Assembly (NCBI RefSeq): GCF_900128415.1
Contig: NZ_LT635772.1
Location: 1,488,001-1,552,000, forward strand
DNA length: 64,000 nucleotides
Direction of reading: 5' to 3'
Source of the DNA: Anaerococcus mediterraneensis
GTDB lineage: Bacteria; Bacillota; Clostridia; Tissierellales; Peptoniphilaceae
Shown here piece after piece: positions 43,331-52,300 of this stretch (positions are counted from its first letter, which is position 1; every line of letters starts with the position of its first letter). The notes below the pieces were generated by a model, which saw only the letters and a program-made list of their open reading frames with translations, ran no database searches and was not told the DNA's origin. Both the position numbers and the translations under genes were made by a program.

Positions 43331-44041
43331 CTACCTCACAAAAGCCTTATCTACATTTTCTTTTGTAAAAACGTCAGTAACTTTGCCTTGGGCAATGATT
43401 TTTTTATTTAGTATCACTATATGGTCAAAGTATTTTTCTATTGTATTTAGGTCGTGGTGGACAACTATAGATGTCTTGCCCCTTTTTTGTGAGTCTTTCA
43501 TAAAGTCAAATATTATTTTTTCTGTGACCTTATCTACTCCTGCCAAGGGCTCGTCCATAAAATATATATCCGCATCTTGGCAAATGGCCCTAGCTATAAA
43601 GACTCTTTGTCTTTGACCACCAGAAAGTTCAGATATCTGTCTGTCTTTGAAATCAGCCATCCCAATTTTTTCTAAAGCCTCTCTAGCCAAAGCATAGTCT
43701 TCTTTACTTGGTCTTTTGATCCAGCCCAGGTGTACGTATCTGCCCATCAAAACCACATCTAGGACAGTAGTAGGAAAATCCCAATTAACCGAAGCTGTTT
43801 GTGGTATATATGCTATTTGTTTTTTAACCTCATCAAAGGACTTGCCCATGATGCTAACAGAACCTGATAATTTTTTTTGCAAATTTAGGATCCCCTTTAT
43901 AAGGGTTGATTTGCCAGCGCCATTGGGACCTATGATAGCAGTTATTGAATTGTTTATTATCTCAACATCATTATCCCAAAGAACAGGTTTGTCACCATAG
44001 GCAATCGTCATATCCTCTACTTTTATGATTACATCTTTCAA
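43331..44041 (-). CDS. Metal ABC transporter ATP-binding protein
   Basis: The 236-residue ATPase has Walker A GPNGAGKSTLIKGILNL near residue 38, a Q-loop (IAYIPQTASVNWDFPTTVLD, the SVNWDFP segment being typical of metal-type ATPases), the signature LSGGQRQRVFIARAI, Walker B ADIYFMDEPLAGVD and the H-loop IVVHHDLNT. It energises the two permeases downstream. The gap to the binding-protein gene is 8 bases. Confidence 0.94.
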   Translation of the reverse strand: MKDVIIKVEDMTIAYGDKPVLWDNDVEIINNSITAIIGPNGAGKSTLIKGILNLQKKLSGSVSIMGKSFDEVKKQIAYIPQTASVNWDFPTTVLDVVLMGRYVHLGWIKRPSKEDYALAREALEKIGMADFKDRQISELSGGQRQRVFIARAICQDADIYFMDEPLAGVDKVTEKIIFDFMKDSQKRGKTSIVVHHDLNTIEKYFDHIVILNKKIIAQGKVTDVFTKENVDKAFVR

Positions 44042-44049
44042 AATAACTC

Positions 44050-44991
44050 CTATTTCAAGTTTTCAACTATCAAATCAACATTGTGTCTGTACATATCTAT
44101 ATATTTATCGCCATTTTGACCAAGAGGAGCGAGAGAGTCTGAGAAAAGCTCCTGACCTTCTCCGGATACAACTTTTACATCAAAACCCTTTGCCTTCACA
44201 GCTTCCCTTAATTTCTCCATCCTCATTGGATCTGTGGTAGACTCTGCAAAAATAGCTTTTACTTTTTTATCTACGATGAAATTAACAGTATCTTCTATGT
44301 CTTTATTTGCAACCTCACTATCTGTTGAAACCCCTTGTGGTGCCTTAACTGGTATATTATAAGCCCTGGAAAAATAATTGAAAGCATCATGAGGAGTAAT
44401 TAGATACCTACTAGATTCTGGAATAGAATTTATTTTCTCCCTATTTTCCTTATCAAGTTCATCTAGCTTTGCAAGGTATGCCTCTAGGTTTTTCTCAATA
44501 TTTTCTTTCTCCTCTGGTAGGAGTTTTTCTAAATCTTCGGCAGCATTTTTTGTCGCTTCTTTATAAAGATTTATATCAAACCAAAAATGTGGGTCTACAA
44601 CTGTCTTGCCATCTTCATCCATTTCTCCGATATCTTCTTTTTTAAAGGTCCTAGAAACTTCAGATCCACGTTTTTCTAAAACGTCTACCATCTTGCCCTC
44701 AAAGTGTAGACCGTGATATAAAAGAAGGTCAGCTTTTTTAATCTTTTCTAAATCTTGAGGTTTTGCAGTATAAAGATGTGGGTCTTCACCAGCAGGAATA
44801 ATTAATTCCTTGTCAACCTTATCCCCAACCAAGTTATCAACCATATCATACAAGAAAGAAGTTGTAACTGTAACTATCTTTTTGCCACTATCTTGATTAG
44901 CGCCTTCAGATTCTACATTGTTTTCGTTTTTTGAACATGAACTAGCAATGATAAGCATTGCTAAAACCATTAATATTTTTTTAAATTTCAT
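44050..44991 (-). CDS. Metal-binding lipoprotein of ABC transporter (TroA/ZnuA-like)
   Basis: The 313-residue protein has a lipoprotein signal with lipobox ASSC (Cys19). Metal ligands are predicted at His72 (GEDPHLY), His135 (VDPHFWFD), His201 (TPHDAFNYFS) and an acidic residue near the end (GEGQELFSDSLAP). The His-His-His-Asp set is that of TroA, which binds Zn or Mn; PsaA has Glu in the third place. A long His-rich loop of strict zinc carriers is absent. It is anchored on the outer face of the membrane. First gene of the operon, with the promoter at 45040-45068 and two metal-regulator boxes. Confidence 0.92.
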   Translation of the reverse strand: MKFKKILMVLAMLIIASSCSKNENNVESEGANQDSGKKIVTVTTSFLYDMVDNLVGDKVDKELIIPAGEDPHLYTAKPQDLEKIKKADLLLYHGLHFEGKMVDVLEKRGSEVSRTFKKEDIGEMDEDGKTVVDPHFWFDINLYKEATKNAAEDLEKLLPEEKENIEKNLEAYLAKLDELDKENREKINSIPESSRYLITPHDAFNYFSRAYNIPVKAPQGVSTDSEVANKDIEDTVNFIVDKKVKAIFAESTTDPMRMEKLREAVKAKGFDVKVVSGEGQELFSDSLAPLGQNGDKYIDMYRHNVDLIVENLK

Positions 44992-45016
44992 ATTTCACTC
45001 CATAATTATTATTTTT

Positions 45017-45032
45017 GTTAGGTATGCCTAAC
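45017..45032. promoter_or_regulatory. DtxR/MntR-type operator
   Basis: GTTAGG-TATG-CCTAAC is a perfect 6-4-6 palindrome matching the TTAGG..CCTAA core of DtxR, SloR and TroR sites. It covers the predicted transcription start of the metal-uptake operon. Confidence 0.85.
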
Positions 45033-45039
45033 TATTTAT

Positions 45040-45068
45040 ATTGTAGTTCCTATTTTAATTTTTGTCAA
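45040..45068 (-). promoter_or_regulatory. Promoter of the metal-uptake operon
   Basis: Minus strand TTGACA (45068-45063), 17 bases, TACAAT (45045-45040). Confidence 0.8.
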
Positions 45069-45076
45069 TGGTTTTT

Positions 45077-45091
45077 TGATAATAATTATCA
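45077..45091. promoter_or_regulatory. Fur-family box upstream of the metal operon
   Basis: TGATAAT-A-ATTATCA is a perfect 7-1-7 Fur/PerR-type palindrome, eight bases upstream of the -35 box. A second regulator (Fur, PerR or Zur) may thus act on the same promoter. No fur gene is in the window. Confidence 0.7.
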
Positions 45092-45196
45092 TTAGCCGAT
45101 CAAGTTTTTATGTTTTTAAAACTTTATAATCCCATTTTGATTCATTGTCTAATTTATCACTATTAGGATTTTAAAATCCCACTCATACATAAACAA

Positions 45197-45230
45197 AAAA
45201 TGAGCTAAGCAAAACTTAACCCATTTTTAT
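45197..45230 (-). terminator. Terminator of the DUF2812-padR operon
   Basis: Minus strand AAAAATG..TAAG and CTTA..CATTTTTT pair around a short loop with two internal mismatches and a T-run. Confidence 0.6.
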
Positions 45231-45271
45231 TTATTATTTTTATCATTAGAAATTAAGAATAAGTAGTGGTT

Positions 45272-45583
45272 CTATTTTACAAAATGATTTTCATAATTAG
45301 AAATTAAAAGCCTAAGTCTAGCAACTTCTTCTTTTAAAAGATCTTTGCCTTCATCAGTTATGACATAGTGCTTGCCTTTTTTATCTGCCTCTACCCTTCT
45401 TATCAAATCATTTTCTAAAAACTGAGCAAGTAGTGCATAGAGAGTGCCGGGGGCAAGTTTTATCCTACCCTTGGTTATTTCCTCTACCCAGTTTGTGATC
45501 TCTGCTCCATTTCTGACCTCGCCTAGGGCTAAAAGTGTAAAATACATTGGCTCTGTTAGGGTTTGAAATTGATCTCTTGCCAT
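45272..45583 (-). CDS. PadR-family transcriptional regulator
   Basis: The 103-residue protein is a short PadR regulator: YFTLLALGEVRNGAEITNWV, then the wing LAPGTLYALLAQFLENDLIR and RVEADKKGKHYVITDEGKDL. These regulators act as dimers and repress neighbouring genes until a ligand binds. Its start overlaps the DUF2812 stop by one base (TAATG), so translation is coupled. Its likely operators are the palindromes at 46843-46863 and 46879-46893 before the operon. Confidence 0.92.
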   Translation of the reverse strand: MARDQFQTLTEPMYFTLLALGEVRNGAEITNWVEEITKGRIKLAPGTLYALLAQFLENDLIRRVEADKKGKHYVITDEGKDLLKEEVARLRLLISNYENHFVK

Positions 45584-46827
45584 TATCTGACTCCTAAGAT
45601 TTTTTCTATATCATCTCTAACCTTTTTATCATTAATATTGCCAGAAACTTCCAAAACTAATTTCCCATTTAAAATCAAATAAGAACCTTCGTCAGCAAGG
45701 CTGTAAGTCTTATCATAGGCAAAATCTTTTGAAATGTCTTTAACAAAATCAGCCCTATAAGGACGGTCTTTGGAGTTTTTGACAATTCTATTAAATAAGT
45801 CTTCTGCAAGTCTTTCTGATTTCACATCAGTTTTTTTTATTTCAAGATTATAGTCATCCGCCTTATAAAATTCACATTTTTCAGCAAGTATGCTTGTTGG
45901 TAGGCTTTCTACAGAAAAATTTTCTACTCTTTTACTTTCATTATCAGATAAGCCTCCCAACTTACCGATTATCCCTAGATTAGCTGCACAAACTCCGATG
46001 ATAACTAAAAATGTGACTAGGATGAAATATAACTTTTTCTTTGATTTTTTCACATCCATTAGTTTTATTTTCTTAAAGAAATAATATATTGATCCAACTA
46101 GCAAAATATTAGGAATTGCTGATAAGAATATCAATGTCTTATGAGCCCCACCATTTTGTAGTAGAGGTCCTACAAAAATAGCTAGAAAAATTAAGATTAT
46201 AGTTATAAGAGATGTTATTGCCTGAAACTTGCCAAAGCCAATGCCTGTAAATCTCAAATCTCCTATTTTTTCTACGTCCTTATTTCTTTTTTTAAACCTA
46301 ATATAATCTCCTAAAGATAATATGGATAAAACTAATAATAAGTTCGCAGCAGGTGCATTAAAAATGCTGTAGTTAGAATAATATATGTCACTAGTTTTAA
46401 AAAGTGAGCTTGTTAATATGGCAAGGATAAGTAACATCACAGTTGAAAAAGATATGGATATTATCTCTCCCTTGATACCCTTATTGAGAATATCAATCTC
46501 ATATTTGTCATTATCATAAAGTGAATCTACTGCCCCCTCGTCTAGCTTGTATAAATTCATATTAAAAGACCTATCTATCAAATGCCAACCATAATCTTCT
46601 GCCATTTGGTCATAGTCTTTTAGTTCCTCTTTAGAAAACTTGGTAAAAAAACCCTCGTTTTGACCTATACTTATCTTGTATTTAATATCAGATGGCTCAG
46701 TTTTCTTAAACTTGTGGATAAAGGGAAGTAGTATTTTTTCTATTTGATATCCTTTTCGTGCCATTTCCCCATACCATTGTGACATAGGTCCGAAATTAGA
46801 ATAAGATAAAAATCTAAACTTTAACAT
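45583..46827 (-). CDS. DUF2812 membrane protein
   Basis: The 414-residue protein opens with the DUF2812 domain (FRFLSYSNFGPMSQWYGEMA, FSKEELKDYDQMAEDYGWHL), residues 1-110. A membrane part with about five helices follows (~125-290), then a soluble extracytoplasmic C-terminal domain (VESLPTSILAEKCEFYKADD, SLADEGSYLILNGKLVLEVS). DUF2812 proteins are habitually encoded next to padR genes and their role is unknown. It is the first gene of the pair, with GGAGG before ATG 46827. Confidence 0.88.
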   Translation of the reverse strand: MLKFRFLSYSNFGPMSQWYGEMARKGYQIEKILLPFIHKFKKTEPSDIKYKISIGQNEGFFTKFSKEELKDYDQMAEDYGWHLIDRSFNMNLYKLDEGAVDSLYDNDKYEIDILNKGIKGEIISISFSTVMLLILAILTSSLFKTSDIYYSNYSIFNAPAANLLLVLSILSLGDYIRFKKRNKDVEKIGDLRFTGIGFGKFQAITSLITIILIFLAIFVGPLLQNGGAHKTLIFLSAIPNILLVGSIYYFFKKIKLMDVKKSKKKLYFILVTFLVIIGVCAANLGIIGKLGGLSDNESKRVENFSVESLPTSILAEKCEFYKADDYNLEIKKTDVKSERLAEDLFNRIVKNSKDRPYRADFVKDISKDFAYDKTYSLADEGSYLILNGKLVLEVSGNINDKKVRDDIEKILGVR

Positions 46828-46842
46828 CTTATACCTCCTTTT

Positions 46843-46863
46843 AAATATCGAGTCTCGATATTT
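46843..46863. promoter_or_regulatory. PadR operator candidate 1
   Basis: AAATATCGAG, one base, then its exact complement: a perfect 10-1-10 palindrome between the promoter and the ribosome site. Confidence 0.75.
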
Positions 46864-46872
46864 GTTAATTTA

Positions 46873-46901
46873 ATTATATATCGATACTCGATACTTGTCA
46901 A
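46873..46901 (-). promoter_or_regulatory. Consensus promoter of the DUF2812-padR operon
   Basis: Minus strand TTGACA (46901-46896), 17 bases, TATAAT (46878-46873): both hexamers are perfect. Confidence 0.9.
46879..46893. promoter_or_regulatory. PadR operator candidate 2, inside the promoter spacer
   Basis: TATCGA-TAC-TCGATA sits between the -35 and -10 boxes and shares the TCGATA half-site with candidate 1. Confidence 0.7.
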
Positions 46902-46916
46902 TAAAATTTTTCATAT

Positions 46917-46941
46917 TAAAAGACCCAATATCGGGCCTTTT
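46917..46941 (-). terminator. Terminator of the XRE-regulator operon
   Basis: AAAAG-CCC and GGG-CTTTT pair around GATATT, 8 bases after the regulator stop. Confidence 0.7.
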
Positions 46942-46948
46942 GTAAATT

Positions 46949-47140
46949 TTATTCGTGTATAAATAATTCATCCACCTTAGTTTCCAGGGCTTTTGCAAGT
47001 TTGAAAGCAAGGTCTAGAGTCGGATCGTACTTATTATTTTCGATGGCATTTACCGTTTGCCTGCTCACTCCACAGATATCAGCTAATTCTTGTTGGAGCA
47101 ATCCTTTTGCGGTTCTGATTTCTTTTATATGATTTTTCAT
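46949..47140 (-). CDS. Small XRE-type helix-turn-helix regulator
   Basis: The 63-residue protein is a single Cro/C1 domain: IKEIRTAKGLLQQELADICG, then the recognition helix VSRQTVNAIENNKYDPTLDL, AFKLAKALETKVDELF. It follows a small membrane protein gene by 5 bases. Such pairs (YozG/YgzD-like regulator with DUF2178-like membrane protein) are common in Firmicutes. Two identical 20-base palindromes upstream of the operon are the probable binding sites, implying self-repression. Confidence 0.92.
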   Translation of the reverse strand: MKNHIKEIRTAKGLLQQELADICGVSRQTVNAIENNKYDPTLDLAFKLAKALETKVDELFIHE

Positions 47141-47145
47141 TTTTC

Positions 47146-47472
47146 TTACCTATACTTCCTCATATTGATCAAGTAGGAAATATTAAAAGCTATTGATATG
47201 ATACCGACATAAAAAATCGGATTATCTTCAAAGCTTATACTTGAATTTTGTTCAAAGAAAATATTCCAAATTATATTTATAATGAGAAATATTATACCTA
47301 CTACTAAAGCAGTCAATGCAGATTTTTTTACAATATAAGCCTTTCTCTCATCTCCTTTTCTTAGCAAAGTCACAATCATGACTAAGGTACATATTAATGA
47401 TGCGACGATAAATAACCACAATAAACTTACACTAAACATTTGATTTGACCCAATAAATTTTGTAGTATTCAT
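47146..47472 (-). CDS. Three-helix membrane protein paired with the XRE regulator
   Basis: The 108-residue protein has a first helix (SVSLLWLFIVASLICTLVMI), a basic cytoplasmic loop (LRKGDERKAYIVKKSAL), a second helix (LVVGIIFLIINIIWNIFFEQ), a short outside loop and a third helix (IFYVGIISIAFNISYLINMR). It resembles DUF2178/DUF3796-like partners of small HTH regulators, though not closely enough for a family call. GGAGG precedes ATG 47472, and the operator 47485-47504 lies immediately upstream of that site. Confidence 0.75.
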   Translation of the reverse strand: MNTTKFIGSNQMFSVSLLWLFIVASLICTLVMIVTLLRKGDERKAYIVKKSALTALVVGIIFLIINIIWNIFFEQNSSISFEDNPIFYVGIISIAFNISYLINMRKYR

Positions 47473-47484
47473 ACTGACCTCCTC

Positions 47485-47504
47485 ATGTCAAATACTTTTG
47501 ACAT
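47485..47504. promoter_or_regulatory. XRE operator 1
   Basis: ATGTCAAA-TACT-TTTGACAT, a perfect 8-4-8 palindrome located after the -10 box and next to the ribosome site. Confidence 0.8.
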
Positions 47505-47526
47505 TATTATATTTTGTTTCGAGCAG

Positions 47527-47546
47527 ATGTCAAATACTTTTGACAT
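47527..47546. promoter_or_regulatory. XRE operator 2, overlapping the -35 box
   Basis: Identical to operator 1, with centres 42 bases apart (four helical turns). Its minus-strand arm contains TTGACA (47533-47528), which with TATAAT about 16 bases further on forms the promoter. Confidence 0.8.
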
Positions 47547-47576
47547 ATTTTTGTTAAAAACCACTTTATTTTCATA

Positions 47577-47616
47577 AAAAAAGACTATTGGTAATCAAAA
47601 CCAAGAGTCTTTTTTA
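47577..47616 (-). terminator. Terminator of the MATE gene
   Basis: AAAAAAGACT and TTGGT pair with ACCAA and AGTCTTTTTT; T-run on the minus strand. Confidence 0.8.
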
Positions 47617-47653
47617 TATTTATTTTATTTTCCATTCAAAGTACTATTAGATT

Positions 47654-48985
47654 TTAGATTCTTATTTCATAATATTTTTTTAGTCTCATATAAAATAATA
47701 TAGCTGCCAAGCCTGCACCCAATTCTGTGAGTGGGAAGGCCATCCAGATACCATTTAATCCAAAACTATTCATCAAAATCCACACCAATGGGAACAAGAG
47801 CAAGACTTGACGCATTAGGTGAATAATTATAGAGTAGGCTACTTTTTTTGAGGCTTGAAACAAGGACCCAAATATAAAGCCTAGGGCAGAAAATATATAG
47901 CCTATGGAGATTATCCTAAGACACCCTACCCCTATATCTGTTAGAGATGGACTTAGTTTAAAAATATGTAGGATCTCCCTTGGAAAAACCTGTATGATTA
48001 TGGTTGCCAAAAGGAAGTAAATGGCTGTAAATAATAGAGACCTCTTAAAAGTACCCATTACCTTATCGATCTTGCCTGCCCCATAAAAATATGACATCAT
48101 CGGCATAATACCTTGGATATGGCCATTTAGTGACATAAAAATCAAGGATTGTAATTTGAAATATATACCAAAAACAGCTATAGCATCTGGTTGACCGATC
48201 AAGCTTAACATCATATTTATAAAAGTAACTACAATTGCCCCAGCTACATTCATTATAAATGATGGAAGCCCAGTATATAAAATTTCTGCCATCAGTCCCA
48301 CTTTTAGCTTAAAACCTTCTATCTTTATTTTTACAGCACTTTGCCTAAAAATAAGTACATAGAAAGCCAAAACAGTAGAAACACATTGGCCAATAATTGT
48401 AGCGATAGCTGCCCCTCTAATCCCCATTTCACTAAAACCAAATAATCCGTAGATTAAAATGGGATCTAATATAAGATTGGTCAAGGCTCCTGCCATCTGA
48501 AAATACATAGGTGCTAGCATATTGCCCGTGCCTTGAAGGATTTTTTGTACACAAATATGAAATACAGAGCTAAAGGAAAAAATAAGGATAATTCTAGTAT
48601 AAATTATGGCATAATCATATACCTCTTGGCTAGGATGAAAACTTCTAAAAAATCCTGGCATAATGCTTAAGCCAACCAATAAAATCAAAACATAGATTAG
48701 CCCACTTAGGATCAAGGAATTTGTCACTGTATTATCAGCATTTTCCTGATCTTTCTTGCCCAAATATCTAGCGATTAGAGCATTGACCCCAACCCCACTG
48801 CCGATACCAATAGCTAGTACCATACTTTGTAGGGGAAAAGATAGGGAGAGGGCATTTAAAGAATTAAAATCATACCTACCCACATAGATAGAGTCTACAA
48901 AATTATAAGCATATTGCAAGGTCATTGATAGCATCGGCGGGTAAGACATTTTTAAAATAGTTTTAGTCAGCGACTTATTTTCCAT
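47654..48985 (-). CDS. MATE-family efflux pump
   Basis: The 443-residue membrane protein has 12 hydrophobic segments in two similar halves. Typical MATE segments are MLSMTLQYAYNFVDSIYVGR and GSGVGVNALIARYLGKKDQE in the first half and MNVAGAIVVTFINMMLSLIG and QGIMPMMSYFYGAGKIDKVM in the second. It would export drugs or metabolites in exchange for Na+ or H+. GGAGG lies before ATG 48985. It is monocistronic, with its own terminator. Confidence 0.93.
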   Translation of the reverse strand: MENKSLTKTILKMSYPPMLSMTLQYAYNFVDSIYVGRYDFNSLNALSLSFPLQSMVLAIGIGSGVGVNALIARYLGKKDQENADNTVTNSLILSGLIYVLILLVGLSIMPGFFRSFHPSQEVYDYAIIYTRIILIFSFSSVFHICVQKILQGTGNMLAPMYFQMAGALTNLILDPILIYGLFGFSEMGIRGAAIATIIGQCVSTVLAFYVLIFRQSAVKIKIEGFKLKVGLMAEILYTGLPSFIMNVAGAIVVTFINMMLSLIGQPDAIAVFGIYFKLQSLIFMSLNGHIQGIMPMMSYFYGAGKIDKVMGTFKRSLLFTAIYFLLATIIIQVFPREILHIFKLSPSLTDIGVGCLRIISIGYIFSALGFIFGSLFQASKKVAYSIIIHLMRQVLLLFPLVWILMNSFGLNGIWMAFPLTELGAGLAAILFYMRLKKYYEIRI

Positions 48986-49290
48986 TATTCCTCCAAAAAT
49001 CTAAAGTATTTATAGATTGATAATTTCATTATATCAAATTTTCTGAGAAACTTCATAACTTTATTCCTATCCTATAAACTTATTATCTAAAAATACCTCT
49101 AATTGATAATTTAAAATCGCTATTTTATTTAATTTCAGATATAATTCTAAAATTATAAGCTAAAGCAAAATAAAGACCTATTTGAAACTTATATAAAAAC
49201 TAGAATAGAAGAAAGATCTACTATAAAAGATGATAAGTTAGACAATTTAAAAAATTTTGTACATTCTAATTCTTTGATACGATGTAAAAA
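48986..49290. other. Gene-free stretch between MATE and the giant coiled-coil gene
   Basis: About 305 AT-rich bases. The only protein-like stretch is plus-strand 49163-49285, which reads NKDLFETYIKTRIEERSTIK and DDKLDNLKNFVHSNSLIR without a start. It may be the tail of a lost gene; I do not recognise it. Confidence 0.4.
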
Positions 49291-49327
49291 AAAACAAAAC
49301 TACCATTCTTCATGGTAGTTTTGTTTT
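49291..49327 (-). terminator. Terminator of the giant coiled-coil gene
   Basis: AAAACAAAACTACCAT and its exact 16-base complement enclose five bases; strong and AT-flanked. Confidence 0.92.
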
Positions 49328-49345
49328 AAAAGATATATAGATATT

Positions 49346-52300
49346 CTATCTATTTGCCATACTAGCTTCGAATTTTTCTAGTCTTTGTTTAGCAATTAAT
49401 CTTAGCTTATAAGATTTTTCAATCAAGGCTTCTAGATCTTTCCTGACTGGTTTTACAGTTTCAGGATAGTGTTCAAGTAAAAATCTAGCTGCATTTTCTG
49501 TCCTACTGAGCTTTTCATAAGCTTGTTTTAGCCTTCTATATATATCATTATCATCTAGGCTGTGCTTATCTGTATCTTTTATGTTAAGCATTCCAGAGTG
49601 TAATAGGTAGAATCCATAACTTTCATTAACATTTGTCCTATGTTTGTCCTCATGATACTTATACTCAGGTGTCTTTGGTGCTGGGACTACTGGATCCTTA
49701 GTGCTTGCGCCTGGTTGGCTTGTACCTGGAGTTTGAGTGCCTGTACCCGGTTGGCTTGTGCCTGGTTCTGTTGTACCTGGAGTTTGGGTACCTGTTCCTG
49801 GTTGGTTTGTTCCCGGTTCTGTTGTACCTGGAGTTTGAGTGTCTGTTCCTTCGTTTCCAGCTGTATTATTTTTCTTCAATTCTTCAAGAGCTTTTTCAGC
49901 TTGTTCACGTCTAGCTTCTGCATCTTTTCTAGCTTGCTCAGACTTTTCTAAATCTTTTTTAGTTTTTTCTAATTCAGCTTTTACTTCAGCCAACTCTGCC
50001 TTGCTTGCTTGATCTGAAGCTTCTAATTCTTTGAGCTTTGTCTCAGCATTTTCTTGAGCAATTTTCGCTTTTCTTTCAGCCTCTTTAGCTTTACTTTCTG
50101 CTTCTTGAGCAGCCATGACTAGGTCTTTGGCTTTACTTTCTGCAGCCTCAATTTGATCTTTGGCTTCTTGTTCTACTTTCTTAGCTCTAGCTTCAGCTTC
50201 TTCTGCCTTTGCTTGGGCTTGTAAGGCTTTATTTTCAGCAGCCTTTTTTTCTTCTTCTGATTTTGCTAGATCAGATTTTACTTTTTCTGCTTCTAAATGA
50301 GCTTGTCTAGCATCTTCTTTGGCCTTTTCTGCTTGATCTTTTGCTTTTTGAGCTTCTTCTTGAGCTGCTTGAGCTTTTGTGTTTGCTTCTTCTGCTGCGG
50401 CTTGGGCCTTGCTTGCTTTTTCATTTGCTGCCTGAGCTGCATCTTTTGCTGCTGATGCTTCCTCTTTTGCCTCTTTTGCTGCTTGTCTTGCTGCATCTAG
50501 TTGGTCTTGGATTTCTTCTTTTTCTTTTTTAAGATTTTCAATTTCTTTGTTTGCTTTTTCTAGTGTAGCTAGGGCTTCTTTAGCCTGTGCCATTGCTTTA
50601 GTTTTTTCTTCTTTGACTTTTTCTAGTTCAGCTTTTGTTTCTTCTAAGTCTTTTTTAGCTTGGGCTAGGTCTGTTTCAGTAGCACCACTTGCTTGTTCTA
50701 ATTTCTTTAATTTGTCTTCGGCTGCTGCTTGAGCATCCTTAGCTTTTTGCTCTGCTTCTACTGCTGCTTGTAGGGCTGTTTTTGCTTGCTCTACTGATTC
50801 TTTTGCTGCAGCTTTGGCTGCTTCTATTTCTTCTTTTGCTTTGTTTTCTGCTTCTTTGGCCTTGGCTATAGCTAGAGCTTTTTCTTCTTCTGATTTTGTT
50901 TTATCTTTCTTTGCTTCTTCTGCTTCAGCTTTTGCTTTTTGAGCTTCTTCTTGAGCTGCTTGAGCTTTTGTGTTTGCTTCTTCTGCTGCGGCTTGGGCTT
51001 TACTTGCTTTTTCATTTGCTGCCTGAGCTGCATCTTTTGCTGCTGATGCTTCCTCTTTTGCCTCTTTTGCTGCTTGTCTTGCTGCATCTAGTTGGTCTTG
51101 GATTTCTTCTTTTTCTTTTTTAAGATTTTCAATTTCTTTGTTTGCTTTTTCTAGTGTAGCTAGGGCTTCTTTAGCCTGTGCCATTGCTTTAGTTTTTTCT
51201 TCTTTGACTTTTTCTAGTTCAGCTTTTGTTTCTTCTAAGTCTTTTTTAGCTTGGGCTAGGTCTGTTTCAGTAGCACCACTTGCTTGTTCTAATTTCTTTA
51301 ATTTGTCTTCGGCTGCTGCTTGAGCATCCTTAGCTTTTTGCTCTGCTTCTACTGCTGCTTGTAGGGCTGTTTTTGCTTGCTCTACTGATTCTTTTGCTGC
51401 AGCTTTGGCTGCTTCTATTTCTTCTTTTGCTTTGTTTTCTGCTTCTTTGGCCTTGGCTATAGCTTTTGCTTTTTCTTCTTCTGATTTTGTTTTATCTTTC
51501 TTTGCTTCTTCTGCTTCAGCTTTTGCTTTTTGAGCTTCTTCTTGAGCTGCTTGAGCTTTTGTGTTTGCTTCTTCTGCTGCGGCTTGGGCTTTACTTGCTT
51601 TTTCATTTGCTTCGGCTGCCTCTTTTTGGGCTTTTTCTGCTGCTGTTTTTGCTTCTGCTAGCTGATTTTCAATTTCAGATTTTTCTTTTGTTAGATTTTC
51701 TTTTTCTTTTTTAAGATTTTCTATACTTTCATTTGCTTTTTCTAAATTAGCTTGGGCTTGTTTAGCTTCTTGTTCTGCTTTGTCTTTAGCTTGATTAGCT
51801 TTTTCTAAATCTGTTTTTGCTTGGGCTAATTCTGTCGCTGTTGCACTACTTGATTCTTGTAGAGTTTTTAAGTTTTCTTCTGCAAGTTTTTGAGCTTCCT
51901 TGGCCTTGGTTTCTGCTTCTTGGGCTTTTTTGGCTGCGGCTTGGGCTTCATTGACAGATTTTTGAGCTTCTTCTTTAGCTTTTGCTATTTCTTCATTAGC
52001 TTTTCTTTCGGTTTCTTCTGCCTTGGCTTGAGCTAAAGCTTTTTCTTCTTCTGATTTTGTTTTATCTTTCTTTGCTTCTTCTGCTTCAGCTTTTGCTTTT
52101 TTAGCTTCTTCTTGAGCTGCTTGCGCTTTTGTGTTTGCTTCTTCTGCAGCGGCTTGGGCCTTGCTTGCTTTTTCATTTGCTTCGGCTGCCTCTTTTTGGG
52201 CTTTTTCTGCTGCTGTTTTTGCTTCTGCTAGCTGATTTTCAATTTCAGATTTTTCTTTTGTTAGATTTTCTTTTTCTTTTTTAAGATTTTCTATACTTTC

